Of a stretch of DNA of 64,000 nucleotides, positions 12,201-17,644 are shown piece by piece. A model generated the notes under the pieces. That model was not told the origin of the DNA and did no database searches. It saw nothing but the letters and a program-made list of their open reading frames with translations. Every line of letters begins with the position of its first letter. The first letter of the stretch is position 1. Source of the stretch: Weissella confusa (lineage in GTDB: Bacteria > Bacillota > Bacilli > Lactobacillales > Lactobacillaceae); assembly GCA_041871065.1 (NCBI GenBank), contig CP168942.1:154501-218500 (forward strand). Reading direction: 5' to 3'. The translations under genes were made by a program, and so were the position numbers.

Positions 12201-12998
12201 GATGCCAAGTCAGAAGCAGAAGATGCTGTTCGCGACAAGATTAACGAGTTGCGTGATGATGCTTCTCGTGTTCAAGATATTGTGGATCAATTGCAAGATT
12301 TGGTTAACAACCATCCTGGTAATCAAGAACTTGCCGACAAGTTGGCTGAAGCCAAGAATCAATTGAATAAGGTGCAATCAGCCCTTGAAGATGCTCGTGC
12401 TCAGTTGGTAGCAATTGAGACAGCGGAAACGCCAGCTCAAATTGACGCAGCAACGAACCAAATTGGTGTTGACCAAGTTGTTGGTAACCAAGCAACGCAA
12501 CGTGCAGAACAGCTTTTGCGTGAAGCACAGGATATTGCTAATAGTCTTTCAACGACGGCGACAATCGTTCAAGCGCTGGGTAGTGGTCAATCAGTACCAC
12601 AAACAGCGATGTTGCCATACACGGTTACTGAGACGGTTGTATTGCCAACCCAAGTATCAGGTATTGCACAAGCGACTGAAGCGGTGGCAACTCAAGTTGG
12701 TGAGCAATTGCCAACGCAAGCACCAGTCCAAGGTGTTGCAGCTTATGTTGGTCAACGTTTGTTGGCTGAAGGTAAGGCAACCCGTGGTGCTCGCATCCAA
12801 GACCGCATTATTAAGTCGGATGATGAAACGAAGACTAATGATGCTCGTAGTGGATTCTGGGATCGTCCATACTATCTAGGCGAACGATTTAGCAAGGACT
12901 GGAACTTGCAACCATTTACACTTGTAACTGTTTTGTTGTTCAGTATGTTCCTTGGATGGTTCTTCTTGCCAACAAAAAAGAAGGAAGATGAACAATAA
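261..12998 (+). CDS. giant repeat-containing cell-surface adhesin
   Basis: About 4245 residues, predicted secreted and displayed on the wall. The start is ATG 261, because GAGGCGG lies about 5 nt upstream; the in-frame GTG at 240 has no ribosome site. The N-terminus is basic, then WVIAGMTALTVG, resembling the hydrophobic part of KxYKxGKxW-type signals although the YKxGK part is missing. Residues ~78-395 look like an L-type lectin domain (GDFLGLVLAP, Gly-rich loop, DFYQNGTGNEFNDP). Residues ~398-760 hold MucBP-like beta modules (NYVDKEGN..., VFVDQNGKV...). Residues ~794-4100 are about 28 Asp/Ala/Gln/Thr-rich helical repeats of ~118 residues, each with an NPxDxxIADKLADA-type signature. A membrane helix (~4219-4237) and KKKEDEQ tail end the protein. 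No LPXTG precedes the helix and no cysteine was seen. Adhesion is inferred from the domains; the ligand is unknown. Confidence 0.85.
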   Translation: MNKNEFAKASETPKKRSAWVIAGMTALTVGASIVGPEIVDEIQNETGNNEPRSSVKVKKSSSPITKIGDILFDSRSASADAVNTVTDANGGNHAFTSTQQQVTSNFTLSGTGASNASGSLSGTLGSGSATFTTLTNASGNDQGAIAFNKQLDMTSSWTLKFNLNLTKYNSGGTTGLVSGNPSNNAGDFLGLVLAPIAPDKLGTAGGTGGGQLGIGGDSGGAGIPNAVEWGIDFYQNGTGNEFNDPTNIVNPTDGTGGSLLGSNGKDGNQVAGFRTTDSAGKLNVVNGSEGFQAFDKSNGSTLMGFTGNGPEDVTDPDWAGPSNPNLEAAMTATYTYANGVGTLTVTADNGTYTATKQITITDGVNSTMSVGFKSADGAKYSQKGVTVKDFNLTLPTADTTVNYVDKEGNAISVQSSTKIKANVNDTLAMVTSGASTNPTGTAHTFTPATISGYTYVGTTYGTSKSTTGPLKVSDTDANNIINVQYAKNTKLTTVFVDQNGKVISTVPSVELGTAGTNYDGQKATAAADYADYTTALSNATKVGYTGAVSGVYSDSGLTTKLGADLSSATFGSSDKTVYVQLTPAAQTATISYTQPDGLNDAGKTALSTAIGGSATSLTGVTDGAYSANTIKVPDGFTAKITASDGTVLDTDSTKSMYYKDNGDGTYTIVGAFNMTSAGALAVPSFTVAYAQKAVNMTTTYPDGSTDVVNQNAFTDYAEQSIKQQDGKVSFVDGNKATSIAAGSFGSDNIAHTVAYEDTPQDAGVVASDQSVQDALTAVNNAQTLADYQTALAAYNAAVLDAQKKRVQANIDSINNNIAQIQSDITQLEAIAADNPNDTDIANWLADAKTRLTNAQTALSQAQAALESLNSGTMSMADANNLVVGTDQNSAAAASAQQIADTDLANAQTRAASNLALAKEAATSAATAVTSDNTTATNTMADNVAELEQLAKDYSGNTTIATALADAQKALADAKAAQVTVDTAAQEVPDLTSVQAVIAQQTAVNAAGKDVQGMLVVANDAVTAARAEAEKVLADDKAAAATAIQQQLDDADANIKTIQSNIDAIQQLLDDNPGDADIQAALDDARAQLTTANNQLTALAQAATDAQDATTPAEVQAARDAATAAAGEITDATTQSTTDLENAQKKADANLAAAKSAAETAIGDQLTQVTDNIAQINDDITALTQIAADNPDNDEIQAKLADAKDQLTTATTQQTAIKDAQAAIDAATTVAAVTALEDTATTATTTADTAQTAADKDLADAKDLAAADLKAAQEAATTTVDSNIAAIQDQIDQITQDIATIQTLADNNPGDTDIANALTDAQKQLDNANAALTDAQAQKEAIADTTTPAAVAAVTAVAAGDQTDAEAAGTQSAQDVTTAQAKSDANLKAAQEAAKDAIQDNINAINEDVAQIASDVATLQTLADNNPDDQEIADKLADAQAQQTIANNALTDAEAQLKAVDSATTVAGVDALTTQGQKDEDAARAAADAVSTDVTAAQSQSEDNLTNAQAEAKTDIQANIDQIEKDQATIADTIESLQDLVDKNPGDTAIADALANAEDQKTIADNALTDAQDQLAAVDDAKTLADVTTITDAAQADQAAADKAVTDAQTQLDTATDKSADNLADAKTAAETAIDADIADIQDNIDSIQSNVDDLKQIATDNPDNTTIADKLKDAEAQLADAQAQKEAAEAAKDAIADQTTIADVQTQTDAAKSTSDTDAKTAADDLADAQTAAASDLAADQAAAQKTVDSTISTIEDQIGDIQDDIKALEDIASKNPDDQDIADKLADAKDQLATAETALDTAQDQKTVIEQATTPAEVAAAETAATDAGTSASDAKDAADKDVTDAQAKSDSNLTEAKDAADKALDQNIADITSNIDDIQTIVDDLQQTANDNPGDTVIADALADAKQQLTDAKTQLADAETQKDNADNATTLADVQTAVDAGQTDADKAAQDLENAQADQKTADEQAAANLTDAQTNAKNAINADLETIQKNIDGINSDITELTQIAADNPDNTTIQDKLADAQQQLTEAETAQKAAQDALTAVDSATTPADVDAQEQIATNAVTSTTGNKDQADQDLADAKDLAASDLATDQTAAQTAVDQAISDINDNIDQINDDIAELTDIAANNPDDTTIADKLADAKQQLADAQDALSTATDQKAAIENADTPAEVTAAQDKATEAATAGDTAQVAADKDVTDAQAQSDSNLADAKTAAKESLQDNVDAITKDVASISDIVDQLQEIADNNPNDQDIADKLADAQQQLTDAKDALTDAQNQLDTVDDAKTLADVQKQVDAGTADEKAAADALTNAQGDLTDAQTQSDSNLADAKEDATAAITDQISSIDDDIAKINDDIAALEQIATDNPDNTVIADKLADAKEQLTTAETAKDDARKALDAIDSQTTLADIADQEQVATDAVSDADTAGKAADQDLADAKAQASGDLAEDQAAAQTAVDNTIDNIKDQIADINDDIAELTDIAAKNPDDTEIADKLADAKEQLQTAQDALTDATSQKSVIENATTPAEVEAARDQATTDGDTATQAAEASAQDVTDAQTKSDQNLADAKTQAETTITDNIATIDDNIKNITDDIATLQDLADKNPDDEKIAVLLDDAQTQLDEAKAAKTQAQSDLDKVKDQTTLADVADVVADAADQVSEAQENENQAQTDVEDAQKQSADNLADAKAQAEVTIDDQLTAIDDNIAAINKDIDELTQIATDNPTNTEIADKLADAKDQLAQAEQDKADAQAAMDALDGQTTLAEVQDQVDAATDAAKSADGANTQADTDLKQAQDAAAADLLTDQTAAKTAVNQTISGIQDDINAINDDIADLKDLVAKNPDDTQIAADLAKAQQDLTDAKTALTTAQDQLQEIADATTPAEVTAAEEKATTAGTTADTAQKDAAAALTDAQDKHAENLANAKETATDTINQDIASITDNITKITDDITQLTDIAAKNPDDSEIAQKLADAKEQLTDAQAAKADAETQLADVANQTTMADVQELVDQAATDKAAGTTAQTNADQDLTDAQTKSAENLAAAKEAATDQITEQLVTIGDNILQIEQDIADLEQIAKDNPTNDQIAQDLADAQERLTDAQAAQTAAQDAKDAIDSQTTLADVAAQEAIADKAVSNAATAQKTADNDLADAQAQAAKDLAADQAAAKTAINTSIDNITDDIVAINKDIADLKDLVAKNPDDTEIADKLADAQNQLTTAEDALSDAQDQLAAVNDAKIPADVATAQSTAETAEATADTAKTTADQDVKDAQTKSDENLAAAKDAADKSIADNIAAIEDSLANINDDVATLTDIAAKNPDDTLIADLLADAKAQQTTTENKLADAKQQAADVASAETLADVAELVEQAASDQTDATTAETQADNDVKSAQTQSNENLAAAKTAADTSLADDIKQIQQNISDITDDIATLQDLADKNPGNNTIADLLADAKTQLSESNQSLADVQNTANQIASAETLADVADLVASADKQTTLSNGDATQAQDDVDKAQAESNKQLTDAQDKATTNADKIIASINQNIAGIDEDIRQLQQLVTDNPNDTEIADKLADAQQQLADANSSLSDAEAQKDAIAKAETLADITDINNALSHDDASAGVDKETSDQDLADAQAKAAENLAAAKSAAKQDLTDDIAAIQDDVDETQRIVDRLSDIAAKNPGDSEIGAALTNAQNQLDKAESALADAKDQLATVDDAKTLAQVDEKTAAGDADVAAAEAARQAADTDLQNAGAKSADNLNNAIDDANKQADADLAAIQEDIEQIKDDIAALSKIAADNPNSTKIADLLADANKQLTEAQGRYKDAQADKDALAQATTLAEVSDLSDDIADKTTAADVDRKQADQDLANAKTTAADDLADAKEAAKDAIQQQLDRVDDEIKQIQKDIDELTQLAKDHPNTPEVQQALDDAKQQLADAKDAKETIVDQLIDVNQAKTADDAKAINDVAQEAGEKATDAVKAADKDVADAKKAVADDMADAKSEAEDAVRDKINELRDDASRVQDIVDQLQDLVNNHPGNQELADKLAEAKNQLNKVQSALEDARAQLVAIETAETPAQIDAATNQIGVDQVVGNQATQRAEQLLREAQDIANSLSTTATIVQALGSGQSVPQTAMLPYTVTETVVLPTQVSGIAQATEAVATQVGEQLPTQAPVQGVAAYVGQRLLAEGKATRGARIQDRIIKSDDETKTNDARSGFWDRPYYLGERFSKDWNLQPFTLVTVLLFSMFLGWFFLPTKKKEDEQ
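2640..12560 (+). repeat. about 28 tandem ~354-bp coding repeats with a three-unit higher order
   Basis: Each unit encodes a predicted coiled coil (IxxINDDIAELTDIA), a kink with NP[DG]D, a second helix (IADKLADAKxQL), a TTxAEV/TTLADV linker and a third helix (NLADAK). Units ~8 to ~22 repeat in sets of three: the ATDNP[DT]N-type unit recurs at about 5242, 6292, 7351, 8415 and 9478, so the super-period is ~1,060 bp. Edge units are more diverged. Confidence 0.85.
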
Positions 12999-12999
12999 T

Positions 13000-13021
13000 A
13001 AACGTTGATATATCAACGTTT
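13000..13021. repeat. perfect 22-bp palindrome after the giant gene
   Basis: Left arm AAACGTTGATA and right arm TATCAACGTTT are exact complements, starting 2 nt after the stop codon. It has no T-tract of its own; the terminator follows just downstream. Confidence 0.7.
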
Positions 13022-13027
13022 CATACG

Positions 13028-13067
13028 AAAAGCACACAATGAAAATGCATTGTGTGCTTTTTATTTT
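13028..13067 (+). terminator. intrinsic terminator of the giant gene
   Basis: Stem AAAAGCACACAATG with its complement around a 6-nt loop, followed by TTTTTATTTT. Confidence 0.9.
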
Positions 13068-13077
13068 AAAAAAGGGG

Positions 13078-13106
13078 TTGCAAAGTGTTCAGAAGGTATG
13101 TATAAT
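13078..13106 (+). promoter_or_regulatory. promoter of the tRNA cluster
   Basis: TTGCAA (13078-13083), 17-bp spacer, TATAAT (13101-13106). Transcription would start near 13113, about 40 nt before the first tRNA; strong stable-RNA type. Confidence 0.8.
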
Positions 13107-13152
13107 AATTTTTGTTGTTGAGCGAGGGACATCGCAAAGCACAAAACATAAT

Positions 13153-13225
13153 GGACGTTTAGCTCAGCTGGGAGAGCACCTGCCTTACAAGCAGGGGGTC
13201 ACAGGTTCGATCCCTGTAACGTCCA
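13153..13225 (+). tRNA. tRNA-Val (TAC)
   Basis: 73-nt cloverleaf; acceptor GGACGTT pairs with AACGTCC, anticodon loop CTTACAA, T-loop GGTTCGATCC. First gene of a seven-tRNA transcription unit. CCA is not encoded. Confidence 0.96.
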
Positions 13226-13227
13226 TT

Positions 13228-13301
13228 GGTCGCATGGTCTAGTTGGTTAGGACGTTCGCCTGTCACGCGAAAGATCACGGGTTCGAATCCCGTTGTGACC
13301 G
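13228..13301 (+). tRNA. tRNA-Asp (GTC)
   Basis: 74-nt cloverleaf; acceptor GGTCGCA/TGTGACC with one G-T pair, anticodon loop CTGTCAC, discriminator G. Only 2 nt separate it from tRNA-Val. Confidence 0.96.
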
Positions 13302-13308
13302 TTTAAAT

Positions 13309-13381
13309 GGCTCGGTAGCTCAGTTGGTAGAGCATACGATTGAAGCTCGTAGTGTCGGGGGTTCGATTCCCTCCCGCGCCA
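13309..13381 (+). tRNA. tRNA-Phe (GAA), slightly irregular
   Basis: 73 nt; anticodon stem TACGA/TCGTA around TTGAAGC gives anticodon GAA. Two oddities are visible: the acceptor GGCTCGG against CCGCGCC leaves a T4-C69 mismatch, and position 37 is G rather than the A usual in bacterial tRNA-Phe. Otherwise the fold is complete. Confidence 0.88.
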
Positions 13382-13408
13382 TTGGAATTTAATAATACAT
13401 TCCATTAT

Positions 13409-13479
13409 AGGGGTATAGTTTAACGGTAGAACGACGGTCTCCAAAACCGTTGGTGGGGGTTCGATTCCCTCTACCCCTG
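13409..13479 (+). tRNA. tRNA-Trp (CCA)
   Basis: 71-nt cloverleaf; acceptor AGGGGTA/TACCCCT is fully paired, anticodon loop CTCCAAA, discriminator G73, all normal for bacterial tRNA-Trp. Confidence 0.95.
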
Positions 13480-13492
13480 CTTGATAGATAAT

Positions 13493-13566
13493 GGCGGTAG
13501 TGGTGAAGTGGTTAACACATCGGTTTGTGGTACCGACATGCGTGGGTTCGATTCCCATCTACCGCC
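13493..13566 (+). tRNA. tRNA-His (GTG)
   Basis: Acceptor GCGGTAG/CTACCGC with the extra G-1 opposite C73, the histidine identity pair. Anticodon loop TTGTGGT. Confidence 0.95.
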
Positions 13567-13610
13567 CTTGAAAGTTTTAAACTTTCTATCATCCGATTAA
13601 TATTAGATAT

Positions 13611-13694
13611 GCCGTTGTGGCGGAATAGGCAGACGCGCTGGACTCAAAATCCGGTTCCCGCAAGGGAGTGTGGGTTCGACCCCCACCGACGGCA
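13611..13694 (+). tRNA. tRNA-Leu (CAA), copy 1
   Basis: 84-nt class II tRNA with long variable arm (TTCCCGCAAGGGAG). Anticodon loop CTCAAAA reads TTG, the leading leucine codon in this window. Differs from copy 2 by one base in the anticodon stem (TCCGG instead of TCCAG, giving a T-G pair). Confidence 0.95.
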
Positions 13695-13748
13695 TCGGAA
13701 ATCTTCGGGTTTCCAAGCAGGCCTCAGGTCTTATCTAATAATAATCAT

Positions 13749-13832
13749 GCCGTTGTGGCGGAATAGGCAGACGCGCTGGACTCAAAATCCAGTTCCCGCA
13801 AGGGAGTGTGGGTTCGACCCCCACCGACGGCA
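13749..13832 (+). tRNA. tRNA-Leu (CAA), copy 2
   Basis: 84-nt class II tRNA, identical to copy 1 except for a fully paired anticodon stem. Last tRNA before the cluster terminator. Confidence 0.95.
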
Positions 13833-13860
13833 TAATCTAAAGACCTTCGGGTTACAAGTA

Positions 13861-13892
13861 AGACGTTCGAGAAATCGAACGTCTTTTCTTTT
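13861..13892 (+). terminator. terminator of the tRNA cluster
   Basis: Stem AGACGTTCGA, loop GAAA, complement, then TTTCTTTT. Its TTCGAGAAATCGA core recurs in the terminator at 17539. Confidence 0.9.
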
Positions 13893-14199
13893 GCATCTAA
13901 CATTCCGATGATTCGGTATCGTTTCTGATAATTGACTATTTTTTCTTGATTATCGCTACTCGCCGTCTTTTATAGGGGAACTTTTTCTTTTGGCTTGAAA
14001 ACAGTGCTAAATTGTAGGAGATGGGTTGTAGTGGCTCGGTTAAATTATTGTCATAAGCTTTCAACAGCCAAGTTGGACGAAATTCTTTATGACTTTTATT
14101 TAGCATTTAGCATACGAATACCACTAAATATTTAGCGATAAGCGTAAAACTGAATAGTACTGAGACCGCAATCCAAGTTTATAATTTGGAGGTTTTGTC
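13893..14199 (+). promoter_or_regulatory. mntH upstream region with repeated ATTTAGC motifs
   Basis: No ORF here. ATTTAGC occurs at 14098-14104, 14105-14111 and 14130-14136, and inverted (GCTAAAT) at 14006-14012; CTAAATATTTAG (14124-14135) is a perfect palindrome. The placement before a manganese importer suggests binding by a DtxR/MntR-type metalloregulator. This is inference; no regulator gene lies nearby and no clear -35/-10 pair was found. Confidence 0.35.
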
Positions 14200-15588
14200 A
14201 TGGAAAATGTGACAAACGGTAAGAACGGGTTGATTCAAAACGCCGCAGACGATGCCAGTTTGGCAGAAGTTAACGGGTCAATTGTGCCGCCAAAGAACGG
14301 TTCTTTTTGGCGTAAGCTCTGGGCGTTTTCTGGACCAGGTGCCTTGGTGGCGGTTGGTTACATGGATCCGGGTAATTGGGTAACGTCAGTAACAGGTGGT
14401 GCAACATATCACTACTTGCTATTGTCAATTGTGTTGATTTCATCATTGATTGCCATGGTGCTCCAGTATATGGCTGGAAAAATGGGAATGGTCACTGGTG
14501 AAGACTTGGCGCAAGCAACACGTAACCGCACCAGCAAGGGTGGCGGTATTGCGCTATGGATCATTACGGAGTTGGCGTTGATGGCCACTGATATCGCCGA
14601 AGTAATCGGTGGTGCCATCGCACTCCACTTGTTGTTCGGTTGGTCAATGATTGTATCTGTTTTAACAACGGCATTTGATGTTTTGTTGCTATTGTTGTTG
14701 ATGCGTTTTGGGTTCCGAAAGATTGAAGCGATTGTTATTACGTTGATTATGACAATCTTGTTTGTATTCTTGTATCTTGTTGTCCTATCTCGTCCTGATA
14801 TTGCAGCGATGTTTGGCGGTTACTTGCCAAAGATTCAAGCTGTTAACACACACGGTGTGGCAGGCGCAGATTCACCATTGGTTATGACGCTGGGTATTAT
14901 TGGTGCGACGGTTATGCCGCACAACTTGTATTTGCACTCATCTATCGCCCAAACGCGTAAGGTTAACCGCGAGAACAAGGAAGAATTGAAGGAATCTGTT
15001 CGCTTTATGGCTTGGGATTCAAACATCCAACTTTCAATGGCTTTTGTTATTAACTCAATGTTGTTGATTTTGGGGGCTGCGATGTTCTTTGGCCACGCAG
15101 ATTCAGTTGGAACTTTCGGACAAATGTATAACGCTTTGGGTGACAAGACGATTGCGGGGGCGATTGCATCACCAGTTCTTTCAACGTTGTTTGCCGTTGC
15201 ATTGTTGGCTTCAGGTCAAAACTCAACCATTACGGGTACGTTGACCGGTGAAATTATCATGGCTGGATTCTTGCACTTGCGCGTGCCAATGTGGCTACGT
15301 CGTGTGATTACGCGTGGATTGGCGTTGATTCCAGTTGTCGCCTTTACATTGATTTACGGTGGTGCTGAAGATAAGCTTGATCAATTGCTTGTGTACTCAC
15401 AAGTCTTCTTGTCAGTTGCTTTGCCATTTGCAATGGCACCGCTCATTTGGATGACGAGTTCAAAGAAGATTATGGGTGAAGAGTTCATCATTTCAAAGTG
15501 GATGACGATTGTCGCCTGGTTGGTCTTCTTGTTGTTGACTGGTTTGAACATTCAATTGGTAATTCAAATTGTGGGCAAGTTACTTTAA
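14200..15588 (+). CDS. mntH: Nramp-family Mn2+/divalent metal importer MntH
   Basis: 462 residues with about 11 membrane segments. It imports Mn2+ (and Fe2+) with protons. Nramp signatures are present: DPGNW in the first membrane segment (near residue 57) and MPHNLYLHS in the sixth, both metal-site regions of the family. The cytoplasmic N-terminal tail (~40 residues) is longer than in many homologues. TGGAGG lies 7 nt before ATG. A universal stress protein follows after 18 nt, so the two are probably co-transcribed. Manganese import is central in lactic acid bacteria that use Mn2+ against oxidative stress. Confidence 0.95.
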   Translation: MENVTNGKNGLIQNAADDASLAEVNGSIVPPKNGSFWRKLWAFSGPGALVAVGYMDPGNWVTSVTGGATYHYLLLSIVLISSLIAMVLQYMAGKMGMVTGEDLAQATRNRTSKGGGIALWIITELALMATDIAEVIGGAIALHLLFGWSMIVSVLTTAFDVLLLLLLMRFGFRKIEAIVITLIMTILFVFLYLVVLSRPDIAAMFGGYLPKIQAVNTHGVAGADSPLVMTLGIIGATVMPHNLYLHSSIAQTRKVNRENKEELKESVRFMAWDSNIQLSMAFVINSMLLILGAAMFFGHADSVGTFGQMYNALGDKTIAGAIASPVLSTLFAVALLASGQNSTITGTLTGEIIMAGFLHLRVPMWLRRVITRGLALIPVVAFTLIYGGAEDKLDQLLVYSQVFLSVALPFAMAPLIWMTSSKKIMGEEFIISKWMTIVAWLVFLLLTGLNIQLVIQIVGKLL

Positions 15589-15606
15589 TTTTCGGGGGAT
15601 AATGAA

Positions 15607-16065
15607 ATGGCTTTGGAACTATCAGATATTCAAACAGCCTACCAACACGTTTTGGTTGGGGTTGATGAATCAGAACAAGGACAAGTTGCATTAGCAAGTG
15701 CTGTCCATCAGGCGCTAGAAGATCAAGCAAAGTTGACGATTGCAACTGTGTTGGAACTTGGGGATCTTTCAACAACAGACGTCTTGAGCTTGTCAGCTGT
15801 GAATAAGCGTCGTGAAGATTTAGAAAAGAACTTGCAAACGTATAAGGCATACGCTATTGCCCAAGGTGTGACTGATGTCGAGACGGTTTTGGCCGATGGT
15901 GCTAAAGCTGGTGAAGTACTAGCAATGGAGTTGGCACCTGAAATTAAGGCTGACCTACTGATTGTCGGCGCGCACTCAAAGCAAGGTATGTGGCCATCAT
16001 TGGGATCACAAGCAGTGTACATTGCGCGACACGCTAAGATTTCATCATTGATTGCCCGTCGTTAG
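15607..16065 (+). CDS. universal stress protein, UspA family
   Basis: 152 residues with the Usp alpha/beta fold: VLVGVDESEQGQVAL at the N-terminus and a nucleotide-loop-like LLIVGAHSKQG near the C-terminus. The classical ATP-loop GxxGxxxxxxxGS is only partly kept (GMWPSLGSQAV), so ATP binding is uncertain. It starts 18 nt after mntH behind CGGGGGA, suggesting a mntH-usp operon. A role in metal or oxidative stress is inferred from the neighbours only. Confidence 0.9.
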   Translation: MALELSDIQTAYQHVLVGVDESEQGQVALASAVHQALEDQAKLTIATVLELGDLSTTDVLSLSAVNKRREDLEKNLQTYKAYAIAQGVTDVETVLADGAKAGEVLAMELAPEIKADLLIVGAHSKQGMWPSLGSQAVYIARHAKISSLIARR

Positions 16066-16073
16066 GCAAGGTT

Positions 16074-16123
16074 AAGCGCTTTTGGTTGTGTGTGATACAT
16101 AATCAAAGGCGCTTTTTAGTTTT
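16074..16123 (+). terminator. terminator after usp
   Basis: AAGCGCTTTTGGTT pairs with AATCAAAGGCGCTT, including G-T pairs, followed by a T-rich run. Confidence 0.8.
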
Positions 16124-16144
16124 AAAAAGTAGAAAGTGAATAAG

Positions 16145-16828
16145 ATGGCAAAGGATAAACAAACATTAGCACAACGAAATAATTTGATTCGTGCGTCCGT
16201 GATGGGTGCGAATGATGGGATTTTGTCGGTTTCCGGGATTGTTATTGGTGTGGCCGGTGCAACGACGAATTCATTCGCTATTTTTATTGCCGGTTTCGCT
16301 GGAGCGCTAGCCGGTACGGTTTCAATGGCGATGGGAGAATATGTTTCGGTACACTCGCAAAATGACGCACAAATTAAGGCGGAAGCGGTGCAGAATGATG
16401 CATTGAATAACCGTTATGATGACGAGTTTGCGTTCGTACAAAAGAAGTATGAGGCGCAAGGTATTTCTGAACACCTAGCAAACAAGGCGACACAAGAAAT
16501 GATGGCGAAGGATCCGCTTGGAACGACGGTTCGTGAGCGTTATGGCTTTACGTTGCACCACGAGATGTCAGCTGTCGGAGCAGCGATTGCTTCGATGGTA
16601 TCATTTCCGCTGGGCTCATTATTGCCAATGCTGGCTATTACCTTATTGCCACCACGCATTCGTGTTGCTGCAACTGGAGTGGCCGTTTTGATTGCATTGG
16701 CGATTACGGGTTATTCAGCGGCCCACTTGTCGGGGGCAAATGAGAAGAAAGCGACGCTACGCAATGTCGTCGCTGGTGTGTTCACAATGATTGTGACGTT
16801 CTACATTGGAACGTTGATTGGTCGATAG
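16145..16828 (+). CDS. VIT/CCC1-family metal transporter, copy 1
   Basis: 227 residues from ATG 16145; an in-frame GTG at 16136 would add only three residues. The family moves Fe2+/Mn2+ out of the cytosol. Visible: the N-terminal IRASVMGANDGILSVSGIVIGV segment typical of VIT proteins, the SMAMGEYVSVHSQ motif ending the second helix, a charged cytoplasmic middle part (residues ~75-140) that carries metal-binding residues in characterised members, and three C-terminal helices. Copy 2 follows 15 nt downstream. With mntH upstream this places import and export of manganese/iron side by side. Confidence 0.88.
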   Translation: MAKDKQTLAQRNNLIRASVMGANDGILSVSGIVIGVAGATTNSFAIFIAGFAGALAGTVSMAMGEYVSVHSQNDAQIKAEAVQNDALNNRYDDEFAFVQKKYEAQGISEHLANKATQEMMAKDPLGTTVRERYGFTLHHEMSAVGAAIASMVSFPLGSLLPMLAITLLPPRIRVAATGVAVLIALAITGYSAAHLSGANEKKATLRNVVAGVFTMIVTFYIGTLIGR

Positions 16829-16843
16829 GAGGAGCGTGCAACT

Positions 16844-17527
16844 ATGAAAAAAGTTAAGACACATCAAACGATGGAAGAGCGTTTGAACGCCATTCGTGCC
16901 GGTGTGCTCGGTTCAAATGACGGAATTCTAACAGTTGTTGGTGTTCTATTTTCGGTCGGCGCTGCCACGACCAATCAGTTCACGATTTTGATTGCTGGTT
17001 TGGTTGACTTGTTGGCCTGTGCCTTGTCGATGGCATCTGGTGAGTATGCATCAGTTAGCTCACAAGCGGACGCGGAAAAGGTCGTCGTTGACCTTGAGAC
17101 ACAACGTTTGCGTGTTGATCCAGATGGTGTGGCGACAGACATTCGTCAATTCTATCTAGACCGTGGGGTTTCTGAAGCGACGGCTGCAGAAATCGCGACT
17201 GAATTGATGGCTAAGTCGCCTTTGGAAACGATTCTATCAACGAAATATAATGTGCAATTGGGTCACTATGTCAGTCCTTGGGCAGCCGCGTTTTCATCAT
17301 TGTTCTGTGCGGCGATTGGTGGGGCGTTCCCATTGTTGGCGCTATACTTTTCACCAATTCGTTGGCAATTCTGGGCAACCATTCTAGCGACGACGGTGGC
17401 AGTGGCGCTAACAGGTTACTTGAGTGCGTTGATTGGAAAGGGCTTTGCTAGCCGAGCGGTTAAGCGTAATGTGGTCATCGGCTTGCTAACGATTGCTATT
17501 CACTACACAATTGGATTGTTCTTCTAA
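16844..17527 (+). CDS. VIT/CCC1-family metal transporter, copy 2
   Basis: 227 residues. Paralogous to the preceding gene (IRAGVLGSNDGILTVVGVLFSV; SMASGEYASVSSQAD), with the same layout of two N-terminal helices, a charged cytoplasmic segment and three C-terminal helices. TAGGAGGAGC before the ATG is a near-perfect ribosome site. The 15-nt gap implies co-translation. The two sequences are clearly diverged, so a heterodimer or different metal preference is possible, but this is inference. Confidence 0.88.
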   Translation: MKKVKTHQTMEERLNAIRAGVLGSNDGILTVVGVLFSVGAATTNQFTILIAGLVDLLACALSMASGEYASVSSQADAEKVVVDLETQRLRVDPDGVATDIRQFYLDRGVSEATAAEIATELMAKSPLETILSTKYNVQLGHYVSPWAAAFSSLFCAAIGGAFPLLALYFSPIRWQFWATILATTVAVALTGYLSALIGKGFASRAVKRNVVIGLLTIAIHYTIGLFF

Positions 17528-17538
17528 AAGAGACAACG

Positions 17539-17569
17539 AGCGTTCGAGAAATCGAGCGCTTTTTCTTTG
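17539..17569 (+). terminator. terminator after the VIT pair
   Basis: AGCGTTCGA, loop GAAA, TCGAGCGCT, then TTTTCTTT. Confidence 0.88.
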
Positions 17570-17574
17570 CGTGA

Positions 17575-17606
17575 GATACAACTGAGATACAAACGTGAGG
17601 TATGAT
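17575..17606 (+). promoter_or_regulatory. promoter with direct-repeat operator before the two-component operon
   Basis: GATACAA at 17575-17581 and 17586-17592, 11 bp apart start to start, then 8 bp to TATGAT (17601-17606). The repeats sit where the -35 should be and no good -35 is present. An 11-bp direct repeat at this place is typical for activation by OmpR/PhoB-family regulators. The same arrangement occurs before the LCP gene at 20359. Confidence 0.7.
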
Positions 17607-17644
17607 AGACTGTCATTACGAATTAGTGAAGGAAGGCAGTTGTC

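Noticed and set aside
2640..12560. CRISPR-like regular spacing
   Set aside because: Units are ~354 bp, coding throughout and diverged; there are no short identical repeats with unique spacers.
386..12879. Dozens of 60-249-codon ORFs on both strands inside the giant gene, some over 200 codons
   Set aside because: They are shadows of a repetitive, stop-poor coding sequence. None has a ribosome site plus recognisable protein features, and their repeats mirror those of the real frame.
12950..12975. LPT near the C-terminus of the giant protein as a sortase signal
   Set aside because: It lies after the hydrophobic helix and lacks the TG; a sortase motif must precede the helix.
14181..14192. CCAA/TTGG pairing hiding the mntH ribosome site
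   Set aside because: Only 4 bp; too weak to claim as a regulatory hairpin.
15488..15850. Minus-strand ORF across the mntH/usp junction
   Set aside because: Overlaps two convincing genes, has no ribosome site and no recognisable protein.
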